A DNA stretch of 64,000 nucleotides from Pseudomonas sp. Fl4BN1 (GTDB taxonomy: Bacteria > Pseudomonadota > Gammaproteobacteria > Pseudomonadales > Pseudomonadaceae), in the NCBI RefSeq assembly GCF_009908285.1, contig NZ_JAAARM010000002.1, positions 186,001 to 250,000 on the forward strand. Direction: 5' to 3'. Every line of letters begins with the position of its first letter. Position 1 is the first letter of the stretch. The position numbers and the translations under genes were made by a program. The notes beneath the pieces are model-generated. The model worked only from the letters and a program-made list of their open reading frames with translations. It made no database searches and was not told the DNA's origin. This document shows positions 33,952 to 43,631 of this stretch, piece by piece.

Positions 33952-36674
33952 GCGGCCTGGCGCTGCAAGCGACCGGCATCAGCCATCGCTACGGCTCACA
34001 GCAAGCGCTGATAGACATCAGCTTCAGCCTGCCGGCAGGCACCCGCTGCGGCCTTATCGGGCCAGACGGTGCCGGCAAGTCGAGCCTTCTCGGGCTGATC
34101 GCCGGGGTCAAGAAGCTCCAGCAGGGTGAGCTGGATGTGCTCGGTGGCGCCATTTCCCAGCGCCGCCACCGCAGCAGCCTCTACCCGCGCATTGCCTTCA
34201 TGCCCCAAGGCTTGGGGGGCAACCTGTATCCCGAGCTGTCCATCAGCGAGAACATCCGTTTCTTTGCCACGCTGTTCGGCCTGCCCCGTGACGAATGTGA
34301 GCAGCGCATGCACAGCCTGCTGCTGGCCACCGATCTGCTGCGCTTTGCCGAACGGCCGGCCGGCAAACTGTCCGGCGGGATGAAACAGAAGCTCGGCCTG
34401 TGCTGTGCGCTGATCCATGAGCCGGACCTGCTGATCCTCGACGAACCCACCACCGGGGTCGACCCGCTCTCGCGCCGGCGCTTCTGGGAACTGGTGGAAG
34501 ACGTGCGCCAGCAACGCCCGCAACTGACCCTGCTGGTGGCCACCGCCTACATGGAAGAGGCCGAGCAGTTCGAACATTGCCTGATGCTCGACCGCGGCAA
34601 GATGATCGCCCAGGGCCTGAGTCAGGAACTGGCGCAGGTGACGCCCAGCGGCAAGCTGGATGACGCCTTCACCCATTACCAGGGCGACAGCGGCCACGAC
34701 AATCAGCCGCTGGTGATCCCGCCGCGCTCGGGCGACAACCAGGACATCGCCATCGAAGCCCACGAGCTGACCCTGCGCTTCGGGGACTTCACCGCCGTCA
34801 ACAAGGTCAGCTTCGCCATCGGTCGTGGGGAGATCTTCGGCTTCCTCGGCTCCAACGGCTGCGGCAAGACCACCACCATGAAAGTCCTCACCGGGCTGAT
34901 GCCCGCCAGCGAGGGCAGCGCCAAGCTGCTGGGTAACCCGGTGGATGCCAAGGACCTGGCCACCCGCAAGCGGGTTGGCTTCATGTCTCAGAGTTTCTCC
35001 CTGTACGGCGAACTCAGCGTGCGCCAGAACCTCGAGCTGCACGCCCGCCTGTTCGACCTGCCGAAAGCCGAAAGCGGCCCACGTATCGAGGAGCTGATCC
35101 AACGCTTCGACCTGGGGGAGATCGCCGAACAACAGTCCGGCGCCCTGCCCCTTGGGCTGCGCCAGCGTCTGTCCCTGGCAGTGGCCGTGCTGCACCGCCC
35201 GGAAGTGCTGATCCTCGACGAACCCACCTCCGGGGTCGACCCGGCAGCCCGCGATGATTTCTGGCGCTTGTTGATCGAGCTGTCTCGGGAGCAGGGCGTG
35301 ACCATCTTCCTCTCCACCCACTTCATGAACGAAGCCCAGCGCTGCGATCGCATCTCGCTGATGCACGCGGGAAAAGTACTGGCCTGTGACACCCCGGCGG
35401 CACTGCAACAGCAGTTTGCCGGCGACACGTTGGAAGCTGCCTTCGTCCGCTGTCTGGAAGACGCCCAAGGGGCACCGGACGCACCTGCACCGCCTCCGGT
35501 GGCGGCATCTGCGGCCCACACTACAGGCCTCGCACCTGCCCGCTCGGGATTGAGCCTGGCCCGGCTGCTGGCAGTGGCCACCCGCGAGGGCAAGGAGCTG
35601 CTGCGAGACAAGGTGCGCCTGGGCTTTGCCCTGCTGGGAGCGATCTTCATGATGGTGATCTTCGGCTACGGCATTTCCCTGGATGTGGAAAAGCTCGCCT
35701 TCGCGGTCTACGACCAGGACCAGACGCCGCAAAGCCGTGCCTACCTGGAGGCCTTCCGCAGCTCACGCTATTTCGAGGAAAAACCGACGATCCGCAACTC
35801 CGCCGAACTGCATCGACGCCTGCAGCGCTCGGAGATCAAGCTGGCCCTGGAGATCCCCCCTGGTTTCGGCCGCGACCTGTATGCCGGACGCCAGCCTGCC
35901 GTGGCCGCCTGGCTGGACGGTGGCATGCCGTTTCGCGCGGAAACCAGCCGCAACTATGTCGAGGCGGTGCATCAGGCCAACCTGCAACTGCTGGCAGAGC
36001 AGAGTAGCCCGGCACTTCACTCAAGGCCCGCAGCCAAGCTGGAAACCCGCTTCCGCTACAACCAGGACGTGGTCAGCGTCAACGCCATCGGCCCCGGAGT
36101 CATGGCACTGATCCTGGCCTTCATTCCGGCCATGCTCACCGCCCTGGGCATCGTCCGCGAGAAGGAACTGGGCTCGATCACCAACTTCTACGCCACACCC
36201 CTGACCCGCCTGGAGTTCCTCCTCGGCAAACAGGCACCCTACCTGGCCGTCAGCCTGATCAACCTGGGCTTGCTGGTGGCCATGAACCGCTGGCTGTTCG
36301 GCGTTCCCTTCAAGGGCAGCGGCCTGACCCTGGCCCTGGGTGGCGTGCTCTACGTGCTGGCCACTACCAGCATGGGCTTGCTGATCTCCGCCTTCACTCG
36401 CACTCAGATCGCAGCGATTCTCGGCACCATGATCATCACCAGCCTGCCAACCATCCAGTTCTCTGGGCTGATCGTGCCGCGCTCGTCCCTCGACGGTTCG
36501 GCGGCGATCATGGGGCAGTTATTCCCCGCCGGATACTTCCTCGACATCGCCGTCGGCACCTTCACCAAAGCCCTGGACCTGCGCGAACTCTGGCCCCAGT
36601 GCCTGGCACTGATCGGGTTTTTCCTCGGTTTCACCGGGCTCAGCCTGGTCATGTTGAAAAAGCAGGAGGTCTGA
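33948..36674 (+). CDS. fused ABC ATPase-ATPase-permease protein (RbbA/YhiH-like)
   Basis: 908-residue polypeptide: two ABC domains followed by an ABC-2 type membrane domain. First Walker A GPDGAGKSS (about residue 38), signature LSGGMKQK (about 141) and Walker B LLILDEPTTGVDP. Second Walker A GSNGCGKTT (about 301) but a degenerate signature LPLGLRQR (about 397) with Walker B VLILDEPTSGVDP. The C-terminal 370 residues carry about six membrane spans with a large periplasmic loop. E. coli RbbA/YhiH share this layout, and RbbA has been linked to ribosomes, but with HlyD and YhhJ neighbours an exporter is the simpler reading. Likely cotranscribed with both. Confidence 0.9.
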   Translation: MSGLALQATGISHRYGSQQALIDISFSLPAGTRCGLIGPDGAGKSSLLGLIAGVKKLQQGELDVLGGAISQRRHRSSLYPRIAFMPQGLGGNLYPELSISENIRFFATLFGLPRDECEQRMHSLLLATDLLRFAERPAGKLSGGMKQKLGLCCALIHEPDLLILDEPTTGVDPLSRRRFWELVEDVRQQRPQLTLLVATAYMEEAEQFEHCLMLDRGKMIAQGLSQELAQVTPSGKLDDAFTHYQGDSGHDNQPLVIPPRSGDNQDIAIEAHELTLRFGDFTAVNKVSFAIGRGEIFGFLGSNGCGKTTTMKVLTGLMPASEGSAKLLGNPVDAKDLATRKRVGFMSQSFSLYGELSVRQNLELHARLFDLPKAESGPRIEELIQRFDLGEIAEQQSGALPLGLRQRLSLAVAVLHRPEVLILDEPTSGVDPAARDDFWRLLIELSREQGVTIFLSTHFMNEAQRCDRISLMHAGKVLACDTPAALQQQFAGDTLEAAFVRCLEDAQGAPDAPAPPPVAASAAHTTGLAPARSGLSLARLLAVATREGKELLRDKVRLGFALLGAIFMMVIFGYGISLDVEKLAFAVYDQDQTPQSRAYLEAFRSSRYFEEKPTIRNSAELHRRLQRSEIKLALEIPPGFGRDLYAGRQPAVAAWLDGGMPFRAETSRNYVEAVHQANLQLLAEQSSPALHSRPAAKLETRFRYNQDVVSVNAIGPGVMALILAFIPAMLTALGIVREKELGSITNFYATPLTRLEFLLGKQAPYLAVSLINLGLLVAMNRWLFGVPFKGSGLTLALGGVLYVLATTSMGLLISAFTRTQIAAILGTMIITSLPTIQFSGLIVPRSSLDGSAAIMGQLFPAGYFLDIAVGTFTKALDLRELWPQCLALIGFFLGFTGLSLVMLKKQEV

Positions 36675-37792
36675 TGAACCGGCTTGCCCACATCCTGCGC
36701 CTGGGTCTGAAGGAACTCACCAGCCTGCGCCACGACAGCGTCTTGCTGCTGTTTCTGCTGTATGCCTTCACCGTGGCCATCTACCTGCCCGCTGCCGGTT
36801 CGGTGATCGGTGTGCACAACGCCAGCGTGGCTTTGGTGGATGAAGACCACAGCGCGCTATCACGGCAACTGGCCGAGTCGCTGCAACCACCGGAGTTCCA
36901 GACCCCGGCAGCATTGCCCTATGACCAGCTGGACGCGGTGATGGACAGCGGCCAGTACACGTTCGTGATCAACGTTCCCGCCAACTTCCAGAGCGACCTG
37001 CTGGCCGGGCGCCAACCCGCGGTACAGGTCAACGTCGACGCCACCGCCATGAGCCAGGCGTTCATGGGCGCCGGCTACATCGGCCGGATCTTCCAGCGCG
37101 AGCTGCTCAGCTATGCCAATCAGGCAGATGCCGCGAGCAAGGCCCCGGCGCTGTTAACCACCCGAGCACTGTTCAACACCAACCTGCAAGGCGGCTGGTT
37201 CCTCGCGGTGATCCAGATCGTCAACAACATTACCATCCTGGCTATCGTGCTCACCGGCACCGCGCTGCTGCGCGAGCGCGAGCATGGCACCCTCGACCAT
37301 CTGCTGGTGCTGCCGCTGACGGCCCTGGAGATCATGCTGGCGAAGGTCTGGAGCAATATGCTGGTGGTGGTGGTGTGCACCTGGATATCGCTGGAGGTGA
37401 TCGTCAAAGGCGTACTGGGAGTACCCCTGGCAGGTTCAATGGGACTGTTCCTGATGGTGACCGCACTCTATCTGTTCGCCAGCACCGCCCTGGGGATCTT
37501 CCTGGCCACCCTGGCTCGCTCTACCCCACAGTTCGGCTTGCTGGCGATCCCGGTGATCATCCCGATGCTGCTGTTGTCCGGTGGCAGCACGCCTTTGGAC
37601 AGCATGCCGCAATGGCTGCAATGGGTGATGCAAGGCTCGCCGTCAACGCACTTCGTCAGCCTCAGCGCAGCGATTCTGTTCCGAGATGCCGGGGTCAATG
37701 TGGTCTGGCCCGACCTGCTGGCCCTGGCGGCGATCGGCCTGCTGTTCTTCGCCATCGCCCTGGCGCGCTTTCGCAAGAGCCTCGCCTCATGA
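36674..37792 (+). CDS. ABC-2 type permease (YhhJ-like)
   Basis: 372-residue membrane protein with one N-terminal span, a large periplasmic loop (about 40-170) and about five C-terminal spans; contains LLREREHGTLDHLLVLPLTALEIMLAK, the conserved ABC-2 cytoplasmic loop. Its ATG overlaps the stop of the fused ABC gene by 1 nt (TGATG), so translation is coupled. Last gene of the HlyD-ABC-permease operon; a REPIN follows. Confidence 0.9.
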   Translation: MNRLAHILRLGLKELTSLRHDSVLLLFLLYAFTVAIYLPAAGSVIGVHNASVALVDEDHSALSRQLAESLQPPEFQTPAALPYDQLDAVMDSGQYTFVINVPANFQSDLLAGRQPAVQVNVDATAMSQAFMGAGYIGRIFQRELLSYANQADAASKAPALLTTRALFNTNLQGGWFLAVIQIVNNITILAIVLTGTALLREREHGTLDHLLVLPLTALEIMLAKVWSNMLVVVVCTWISLEVIVKGVLGVPLAGSMGLFLMVTALYLFASTALGIFLATLARSTPQFGLLAIPVIIPMLLLSGGSTPLDSMPQWLQWVMQGSPSTHFVSLSAAILFRDAGVNVVWPDLLALAAIGLLFFAIALARFRKSLAS

Positions 37793-37802
37793 CCCACACC
37801 TC

Positions 37803-37882
37803 GTAGGAGCCGGCTTGCCGGCGAAGGGGCCTCAGCCCTGTATCGCCCTCTCGGGCGTCTTCGCTGGCAAGCCAGCTCCTAC
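37803..37882. repeat. REPIN (inverted pair of REP units)
   Basis: GTAGGAGCCGGCTTGCCGGCGAA at the left end and TTCGCTGGCAAGCCAGCTCCTAC at the right end, about 30 bp apart and facing each other. A classic pseudomonad REPIN between the permease and the convergent FliL-like gene. Mobilised in trans by RAYT transposases (family knowledge); no such gene in the window. Confidence 0.92.
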
Positions 37883-37893
37883 AGCGGGCAGGC

Positions 37894-38301
37894 CTACTGA
37901 ATGATCAGGTTGTTGAACAACAAGTCTTCCACTACCGGCTTGCCGGTTTCGTCGTTCATCACTTGCTGCACCTGCTTGAGGGCCTCCTGGCGCAGCTTTT
38001 CCTTGGCCTCGACGTTATTCATGGTGTCGGTGGTCTGCTGGGCGAACAGTGCCACCAGCTGGTTGCGGATCAGCGGTTCGTTGGCCTTGACCGCCTGGGC
38101 CGAGGCATCGCCAGTCACCCGCAGGGCCACGTCAGCCTTATAGACCTTGAGTTTCGGGCTGCCATCCAAGCCGTAGTTACCCACGAACGGCGGGCTCAGG
38201 CTGATGTAGCTGACTTTCGGTGCTTCGCCTTCTTTGGCCTCTTCGGCCATGGCTGCCATCGGCAGGGAGAGGGCCAGCAGCAAGATGATCCACGCTTTCA
38301 C
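37894..38301 (-). CDS. FliL-family basal-body-associated-like protein
   Basis: 135 residues with a Sec signal or N-terminal anchor (KAWIILLLALSLPMAAMAEEAKEGEA) and a FliL-type domain (VSYISLSPPFVGNYG, then YKADVALRVTGDASAQAVKANEPLIRNQLVALFA). Canonical FliL sits in the flagellar operon; this one is a stand-alone paralogue with an apparently cleavable leader, seen at the same locus in other pseudomonads. A flagellar role is unproven. Monocistronic, convergent with the ABC export operon. Confidence 0.8.
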   Translation of the reverse strand: MKAWIILLLALSLPMAAMAEEAKEGEAPKVSYISLSPPFVGNYGLDGSPKLKVYKADVALRVTGDASAQAVKANEPLIRNQLVALFAQQTTDTMNNVEAKEKLRQEALKQVQQVMNDETGKPVVEDLLFNNLIIQ

Positions 38302-38459
38302 AATTCGCTCCTTAATCCGGTTTGCGGCCTAGCATAAAGCTCTGCCCGCCTGAGCCCAAGCACAAGCTTATGGCTGACTATCAGGACCGGGCATGCTCGT
38401 TGACCGCCTGATTCACACTCCTACACTTATCGGCCACCACTCCCAAAGGAATAGCCCTG

Positions 38460-39437
38460 ATGAAAGCCGTGCTGTGCAAAGCCTTCGGCCCCGCCGAAAC
38501 GCTGGTGCTGGAAGAGGTCGCAAGCCCACTGCCGAAGAAGAACGAGATCCTGCTGGACGTGCATGCCGCAGGAGTCAACTTCCCGGACACCCTGATCATC
38601 GAGGGCAAGTATCAGTTCAAGCCGCCATTCCCGTTCTCTCCAGGCGGTGAAGCGGCCGGCGTGGTCAGCGCAGTGGGCGAGAAGGTCGGTCATCTCAAGG
38701 TCGGCGACCGGGTCATGGCCCTGACTGGCTGGGGCAGTTTTGCCGAGCAGGTAGCGGTGCCCGGCTATAACGTGTTGCCAATTCCCGCCGCCATGGAGTT
38801 CAACACCGCCGCGGCCTTCAGCATGACCTACGGCACGTCGATGCACGCCCTCAAGCAACGGGGCAACCTGCAACCCGGCGAGACCCTGCTGGTACTGGGC
38901 GCCTCGGGAGGGGTCGGGCTGGCGGCCGTGGAAATCGGCAAGGCCATGGGTGCCCGGGTGATTGCAGCTGCCAGCAGCGCGGAGAAACTCGCGGTGGCCA
39001 AGGCCGCCGGTGCCGATGAGCTGGTGAACTACAGCGAAAGCAACCTGAAGGACGAGATCAAGCGCCTGACCGACGGCAATGGCGCCGACGTGATCTACGA
39101 CCCGGTGGGCGGTGACCTGTTCGACCAGGCCATCCGTTCCATTGCCTGGAATGGCCGCCTGCTGGTGGTGGGTTTTGCCAGCGGGCGCATCCCCGAGTTG
39201 CCGGTCAACCTGGCACTGCTCAAAGGTGCCGCAGTGGTGGGTGTGTTCTGGGGCTCCTTCGCCCAACGCCAGCCACAGGACAACGCAGCAAACTTCCAGC
39301 AGCTGTTCGGCTGGTTCGCCGAAGGCAAGCTCAAGCCACTGGTGTCACAGGTCTATCCGCTGGCCAAGGCGGCCCGGGCCATTGACGATCTTGGTCAGCG
39401 CAAGGCCGTGGGCAAGGTAGTGGTGCAGGTGCGCTGA
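38460..39437 (+). CDS. zinc-type alcohol dehydrogenase-like NADPH:quinone oxidoreductase
   Basis: 325-residue MDR-superfamily enzyme. GroES-like N-terminal domain (VLEEVASPLPKKNEILLDVHAAGVNFPD) and nucleotide-binding motif LLVLGASGGVGLAAVEIGKAMG (about 143-164). It lacks the structural-zinc cysteine cluster of true alcohol dehydrogenases, so it is the QOR/crotonyl-CoA-reductase-like class. Physiological substrate unknown. GGAATAGCCCTG precedes the ATG. Alone on the plus strand. Confidence 0.9.
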   Translation: MKAVLCKAFGPAETLVLEEVASPLPKKNEILLDVHAAGVNFPDTLIIEGKYQFKPPFPFSPGGEAAGVVSAVGEKVGHLKVGDRVMALTGWGSFAEQVAVPGYNVLPIPAAMEFNTAAAFSMTYGTSMHALKQRGNLQPGETLLVLGASGGVGLAAVEIGKAMGARVIAAASSAEKLAVAKAAGADELVNYSESNLKDEIKRLTDGNGADVIYDPVGGDLFDQAIRSIAWNGRLLVVGFASGRIPELPVNLALLKGAAVVGVFWGSFAQRQPQDNAANFQQLFGWFAEGKLKPLVSQVYPLAKAARAIDDLGQRKAVGKVVVQVR

Positions 39438-39567
39438 TCCCTTGGCGAACGTGGTCCTTGAAGATTTTCAGGGGCCATCGACCTCCTCACGGGATATTTC
39501 AGCTTCAATCATGCGAGCGATCCGGCGCTGCTGGCTGGCAGCGTCTTCCCTTGTGAGAGGCCCAACG

Positions 39568-40179
39568 ATGAACACAATGCTGCATAAGCTGTTAAAGGGG
39601 CTGCTGGCGTTACCGGCACTAATGATTGCCCTGCAGGCACCGGCACACGAAGGCCCCAAGGACGCAGGACTGCGAAACGCCACGGTGCTGATCATTCGGC
39701 ACGCGGAGAAACCCGATCAGGGCGACGGCCTGAGCCCCAGGGGCCAGCAGCGCGCCGAAGCCTATGCGCAATATTTCGACCCGCTGCAACTGAATGGTCA
39801 AAACCTGGTGCCGCAACGCCTGATTGCCACCCGCGACAGCGAGGACAGCGCCCGACCAAGGCTGACCCTGGTACCTCTCTCACAACGCCTGCACTTGCCC
39901 ATCGAACAGCCCTATGACAACCGGGATGTGGACAAGCTGGTCAGATCCCTGGCCAAGAACAACCAGGCGCCGGTGATCCTGATCGCCTGGCACCATGGGC
40001 AGATCTACAACCTGATCGAGGCCTTCGGTGGCGACGCCAAAACTCTGACCGGACAGAAGTCCTGGTCGGAATCGGTCTACGACTGGCTGATTGTGTTGCG
40101 CTTCGACGATCAGGGGCGGTTGGTCGAGTCCCACAGCCAGAAGGTGCAGGAGCATCTATTGCCGGGAGACAGCAACTGA
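39568..40179 (+). CDS. exported histidine phosphatase superfamily protein
   Basis: 203 residues. A signal peptide (about 1-24, ending QAPA before HEGPK) is followed by the phosphoglycerate-mutase-like RHAEKP motif carrying the nucleophilic histidine, then TRDSEDSARPRLTL and a late AWHHGQI histidine that completes the site. The small, secreted form suggests a periplasmic phosphomonoesterase of unknown substrate. The start at 39568 is selected because GAGAGG precedes it and the signal peptide is then N-terminal. Confidence 0.8.
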   Translation: MNTMLHKLLKGLLALPALMIALQAPAHEGPKDAGLRNATVLIIRHAEKPDQGDGLSPRGQQRAEAYAQYFDPLQLNGQNLVPQRLIATRDSEDSARPRLTLVPLSQRLHLPIEQPYDNRDVDKLVRSLAKNNQAPVILIAWHHGQIYNLIEAFGGDAKTLTGQKSWSESVYDWLIVLRFDDQGRLVESHSQKVQEHLLPGDSN

Positions 40180-40204
40180 TCAGCCGGTAACAATGAACCT
40201 CGAG

Positions 40205-40855
40205 TCAACAACCCCCTGAAGATCCACAACGCTTGAGGCGTGCTTCCAGGTTTCGGTCCGGCATGGCATGGCTGCGCAGGGCCTGGACAGTCTGCTCGAC
40301 GTAATCGCGGGTGGTGCCGTAGCGCCCGCAAGCGCTTTCAAATACCTGGCTCAGCACATGGTCGGGCAAGTTGCCGGCATAGCTGGGCAAGTGCCGCTCC
40401 AGCACAAAACCCAACGCCTGGACCTGGCTGCCATCCTCAAGACGGCAGTTGAGCCAGTGCGGGCGATAAGAGGGGTAAGGCATTTCACGCTGCCACAGGG
40501 CATACAGCGAAGCATCCAGTTGCGCCTCCGGCAGCCGATAGGCGAAGCCGCTGCAGGAGCCGCCGCGATCCAAGCCGAACACCAGGCCCGGTAGTTCCGG
40601 CGTGCCGCGATGTTCGTGGGACCACAGATACAGGCCACGATGATAGCCATGCACCCGTCCGCGCATGCGTTCGACCGCCGAACATTCCGGGCGCCAGATC
40701 AATGAACCGTAGGCGAACAACCAGACCGGACCGCCCCGGTGCCGGGACATGGTGGACTGCATGGAGCTGCGAAGTTGTTCGTGAGTCAGTTGCGGCCCCA
40801 GATCGAGCCGCGGAGGGTAAGCCAAATGCACATAGCTGGATTCAAGGGCTGTCAT
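40205..40855 (-). CDS. gamma-glutamylcyclotransferase ChaC-like
   Basis: 216 residues with the hallmark FAYGSLIWRPE (substrate-binding loop) and the catalytic glutamate further on (around GLVFGLDRGGSCSGFAYRLPE). ChaC enzymes cleave glutathione to 5-oxoproline and Cys-Gly. Convergent with the phosphatase gene 26 nt away. The start at 40855 is chosen since upstream in-frame residues show no homology; the far longer frame reaches into an AT-rich spacer. Confidence 0.88.
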   Translation of the reverse strand: MTALESSYVHLAYPPRLDLGPQLTHEQLRSSMQSTMSRHRGGPVWLFAYGSLIWRPECSAVERMRGRVHGYHRGLYLWSHEHRGTPELPGLVFGLDRGGSCSGFAYRLPEAQLDASLYALWQREMPYPSYRPHWLNCRLEDGSQVQALGFVLERHLPSYAGNLPDHVLSQVFESACGRYGTTRDYVEQTVQALRSHAMPDRNLEARLKRCGSSGGC

Positions 40856-41070
40856 GGCAAATAGCGTTCGGCTCCCCGCGTAAAAGAAGTTACTTAATAG
40901 AACGCTTGGCAGTAACTGCAAGACACATAAGTTTCAAGGCTAGTTAAATACCACTGGTTAGAAGCCATTCAAATTGAATGACTTATATAACCTACCGGCA
41001 TTCATCTAATTAACTAAATACCGATGGGTTATATACAGAGTTATAACGACAAGCGCGGACCTGATGGGTG
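40856..41070. other. AT-rich spacer with dyads and a direct repeat
   Basis: About 145 bp (40900-41045) of low-GC DNA upstream of the ChaC-like gene. Contains a 20-bp near-duplicate (40941-40960 and 41011-41031, TA..TAAATACC..TGG.TTA), the dyad CATTCA-AAT-TGAATG at 40966-40980, and a 9-bp inverted repeat TATATAACC/GGTTATATA (40984-40992 and 41027-41035). No coding sequence seen. Likely a regulatory region or a small foreign remnant. Confidence 0.6.
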
Positions 41071-42042
41071 TCAGGGCCGCGGGGCGTAGGCAAACACATC
41101 GGCACGCATCTGATGGGCATCCATACCGGCATTCACCAGAGCATCCAGGGTGGCGTAGATCATCGCCGGCGAACCGCTGGCATACACATGCACTGACGAC
41201 AGGTCGGCAATGTCCTCGCATACCGCCTCATGCAGCATGCCGCAGCGGCCTTCCCAGCCACACAGGTCACTGACGACCTTGTGCAGATAAAGGTTGGGCA
41301 ACTGCTGCCACTCTTCCCAGTGTTCCAACTGGTAGAAATCTTCCGGACGACGCACGCCCCAATACAAATGCACCGGGTACTTGAAACCCCTGGACCGGCA
41401 ATGCTCGATCAGGCTGTGCATCTGCGCCATGCCGGTACCCGCAGCGATCAACACCAGCGGGCCCTCCGGCAGCTCGGCCAGGTGGGTATCGCCGAAAGGC
41501 ATCTCGATCCGGGCCATGCGGTTGCGTTGCAGTTGCTCCATCAGGTTTTGCGCACTGTTTTCGCGCACCAGCACATGCAGCTCCAGATCACGCCCGCTAT
41601 GGGGCGCTGAAGCCAGGGAAAAGGCCGACTTCTCGCCATTGTCCCGCTCCAGCATCAGGTACTGCCCGGCATGGTAACGGGGTGGCTTGCCAGCCGGCGC
41701 CCGCAGCCTGACTCGCCAGACATCGCCGCCGATCTCAAGACACTCAGTGAGCTGACACGACAGGCTGCGCACCGGCAACTCTCCCAGCGCAAGGACGCCA
41801 TCCCACAGCACGATGCAGTCTTCCAGCGGCTCTGCAATGCAAGTGTAGAACTCGCCGTGATCACGCACATCACCGGCTTGCTGCACGCTGCCCTCCACCA
41901 GCAAGGCGCCACACACGTGACAGTTGCCATTGCGGCAGCTCTGCGGGCATTCATAGCCCAGGCGCCGCGCCGCATCGAGAATCCGCTCGCCGGGCAATGT
42001 CTCAAGCACCGCTCCGGAGGGCTGCAAGGTTACACGCATCAA
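41071..42042 (-). CDS. 2Fe-2S ferredoxin/FAD oxidoreductase (CDP-6-deoxy-delta-3,4-glucoseen reductase-like)
   Basis: 323 residues: N-terminal plant-type 2Fe-2S domain with the ligand cluster CRNGNCHVC (C-x4-C-x2-C) and a fourth cysteine near FYTCIAEP, then a ferredoxin-reductase-type FAD domain ([20 protein letters not shown]) and an NAD domain ([18 protein letters not shown]). Often annotated as AscD-like but the natural partner is uncertain. It overlaps the end of ubiD by 4 nt, so it could support ubiquinone or flavin metabolism (Fre-like flavin reduction for prFMN) - inference. Confidence 0.85.
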   Translation of the reverse strand: MMRVTLQPSGAVLETLPGERILDAARRLGYECPQSCRNGNCHVCGALLVEGSVQQAGDVRDHGEFYTCIAEPLEDCIVLWDGVLALGELPVRSLSCQLTECLEIGGDVWRVRLRAPAGKPPRYHAGQYLMLERDNGEKSAFSLASAPHSGRDLELHVLVRENSAQNLMEQLQRNRMARIEMPFGDTHLAELPEGPLVLIAAGTGMAQMHSLIEHCRSRGFKYPVHLYWGVRRPEDFYQLEHWEEWQQLPNLYLHKVVSDLCGWEGRCGMLHEAVCEDIADLSSVHVYASGSPAMIYATLDALVNAGMDAHQMRADVFAYAPRP

Positions 42043-43505
42043 TCTATTCCTAACTGATTCCAGATGGCATCGATCCGGCGGGTGACCGCCTCATCCTTGA
42101 CGATAACCCGGCCCCACTCTCGGGTGGTCTCTCCGGGCCACTTGTGAGTGGCATCGAGCCCCATCTTCGAACCCAGGCCAGATACCGGCGAGGCGAAGTC
42201 GAGGTAATCGATCGGCGTATTGTCGATCATCACCGTGTCGCGCTTGGGGTCCATGCGCGTGGTGATGGCCCAGATCACGTCGTTCCAGTCCCGTGCATTG
42301 ATATCGTCGTCGGTGACGATAACGAACTTGGTGTACATGAACTGTCGCAAAAACGACCAGACCCCCAGCATCACGCGCTTGGCATGCCCCGGGTACTGTT
42401 TCTTCATGGTCACCACCGCCATGCGGTACGAGCAGCCTTCCGGCGGCAGGTAGAAGTCGGTGATTTCCGGGAACTGCTTCTGCAGGATCGGCACGAAGAC
42501 TTCGTTCAGCGCCACACCGAGGATCGCCGGCTCATCCGGCGGCCGGCCGGTGTAGGTACTGTGGTAGATCGGCTTGATGCGGTGGGTGATGCGTTCCACG
42601 GTGAACACCGGGAAGCTGTCGACCTCGTTGTAGTAGCCGGTGTGGTCGCCATATGGACCTTCGTCAGCCATTTCGCCCGGATGGATCACCCCTTCAAGGA
42701 TGATTTCGGCGGTAGCGGGAACTTGCAGGTCGTTGCCGCGGCACTTCACCAGCTCGGTGCGGTTGCCCCGCAGCAGGCCGGCAAAAGCGTATTCAGAGAG
42801 GCTGTCCGGCACCGGGGTCACGGCACCGAGAATGGTGGCAGGGTCAGCGCCCAGGGCCACCGACACCGGGAACGGCTGGCCCGGGTGCTTCTCACACCAC
42901 TCGCGGTAATCCAGTGCACCGCCGCGGTGGCTCAACCAACGCATGATCACTTTGTTGCGGCCGATCACCTGCTGGCGATAGATGCCGAGGTTCTGCCGGT
43001 CCTTGTTCGGGCCCTTGGTCACGGTCAGGCCCCAGGTAATCAGCGGCCCGACATCACCCGGCCAGCAGGTCTGTACTGGCAGCATGCCGAGATCGACGTC
43101 GTCGCCCTCGATCACCACTTCCTGGCACACCGCGTCCTTCACCACCTTGGGCGCCATGGCGATGATCTTGCGGAAGATCGGCAGCTTGGACCAGGCGTCC
43201 TTCAACCCCTTGGGTGGCTCCGGCTCCTTGAGGAAGGCCAGTAGCTTGCCGATTTCCCGCAGCTCGCTGACGGCTTCGGCGCCCATGCCCAGGGCCACGC
43301 GCTCGGGAGTACCGAACAGGTTGCCGAGCACGGGAATGTCATAACCGGTGGGGTTTTCAAACAGCAGGGCCGGACCTTTGGCACGCAAGGTGCGATCGCA
43401 GACCTCGGTCATTTCCAGCACTGGGGACACCGGAACCTGGATGCGCTTGAGTTCTGAGCGCTGTTCCAGGCCGCTGATAAAGTCGCGCAAATCGCGATAC
43501 TGCAT
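42039..43505 (-). CDS. ubiD: 4-hydroxy-3-polyprenylbenzoate decarboxylase UbiD
   Basis: Prenylated-FMN-dependent decarboxylase of ubiquinone biosynthesis. 488 residues, similar to E. coli UbiD (497). Starts [22 protein letters not shown] and contains the catalytic region around [20 protein letters not shown] (E-R-E-type active site segment). Coupled to the reductase gene downstream by a 4-nt overlap. The partner flavin prenyltransferase UbiX is not in the window. Confidence 0.96.
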   Translation of the reverse strand: MQYRDLRDFISGLEQRSELKRIQVPVSPVLEMTEVCDRTLRAKGPALLFENPTGYDIPVLGNLFGTPERVALGMGAEAVSELREIGKLLAFLKEPEPPKGLKDAWSKLPIFRKIIAMAPKVVKDAVCQEVVIEGDDVDLGMLPVQTCWPGDVGPLITWGLTVTKGPNKDRQNLGIYRQQVIGRNKVIMRWLSHRGGALDYREWCEKHPGQPFPVSVALGADPATILGAVTPVPDSLSEYAFAGLLRGNRTELVKCRGNDLQVPATAEIILEGVIHPGEMADEGPYGDHTGYYNEVDSFPVFTVERITHRIKPIYHSTYTGRPPDEPAILGVALNEVFVPILQKQFPEITDFYLPPEGCSYRMAVVTMKKQYPGHAKRVMLGVWSFLRQFMYTKFVIVTDDDINARDWNDVIWAITTRMDPKRDTVMIDNTPIDYLDFASPVSGLGSKMGLDATHKWPGETTREWGRVIVKDEAVTRRIDAIWNQLGID

Positions 43506-43631
43506 GCTTGAGCCTCGTATTTCGCCGTGGCGTTCGGGGCAGGCAGTTTAGCGCCGAACCCACAGGTTCAGAATAGAGAATGTCAGATAGCAAAAAGCCG
43601 GGTTTCCCCGGCTCTTGCTGGCCTGATCGAT
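43506..43631. other. ubiD promoter and rho downstream spacer
   Basis: 126 bp with a short AT stretch and an AAAAAGCCGG..CCGG-like hairpin near 43590-43615, which could be the rho terminator on the minus strand. Confidence 0.4.
43590..43616 (-). terminator. probable terminator of rho
   Basis: On the minus strand GCCGGGGAAACCCGGC forms a stem of GCCGGG/CCCGGC with a GAAA loop, followed by TTTTTGC. Lies 15-40 nt past the rho stop. Confidence 0.7.
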
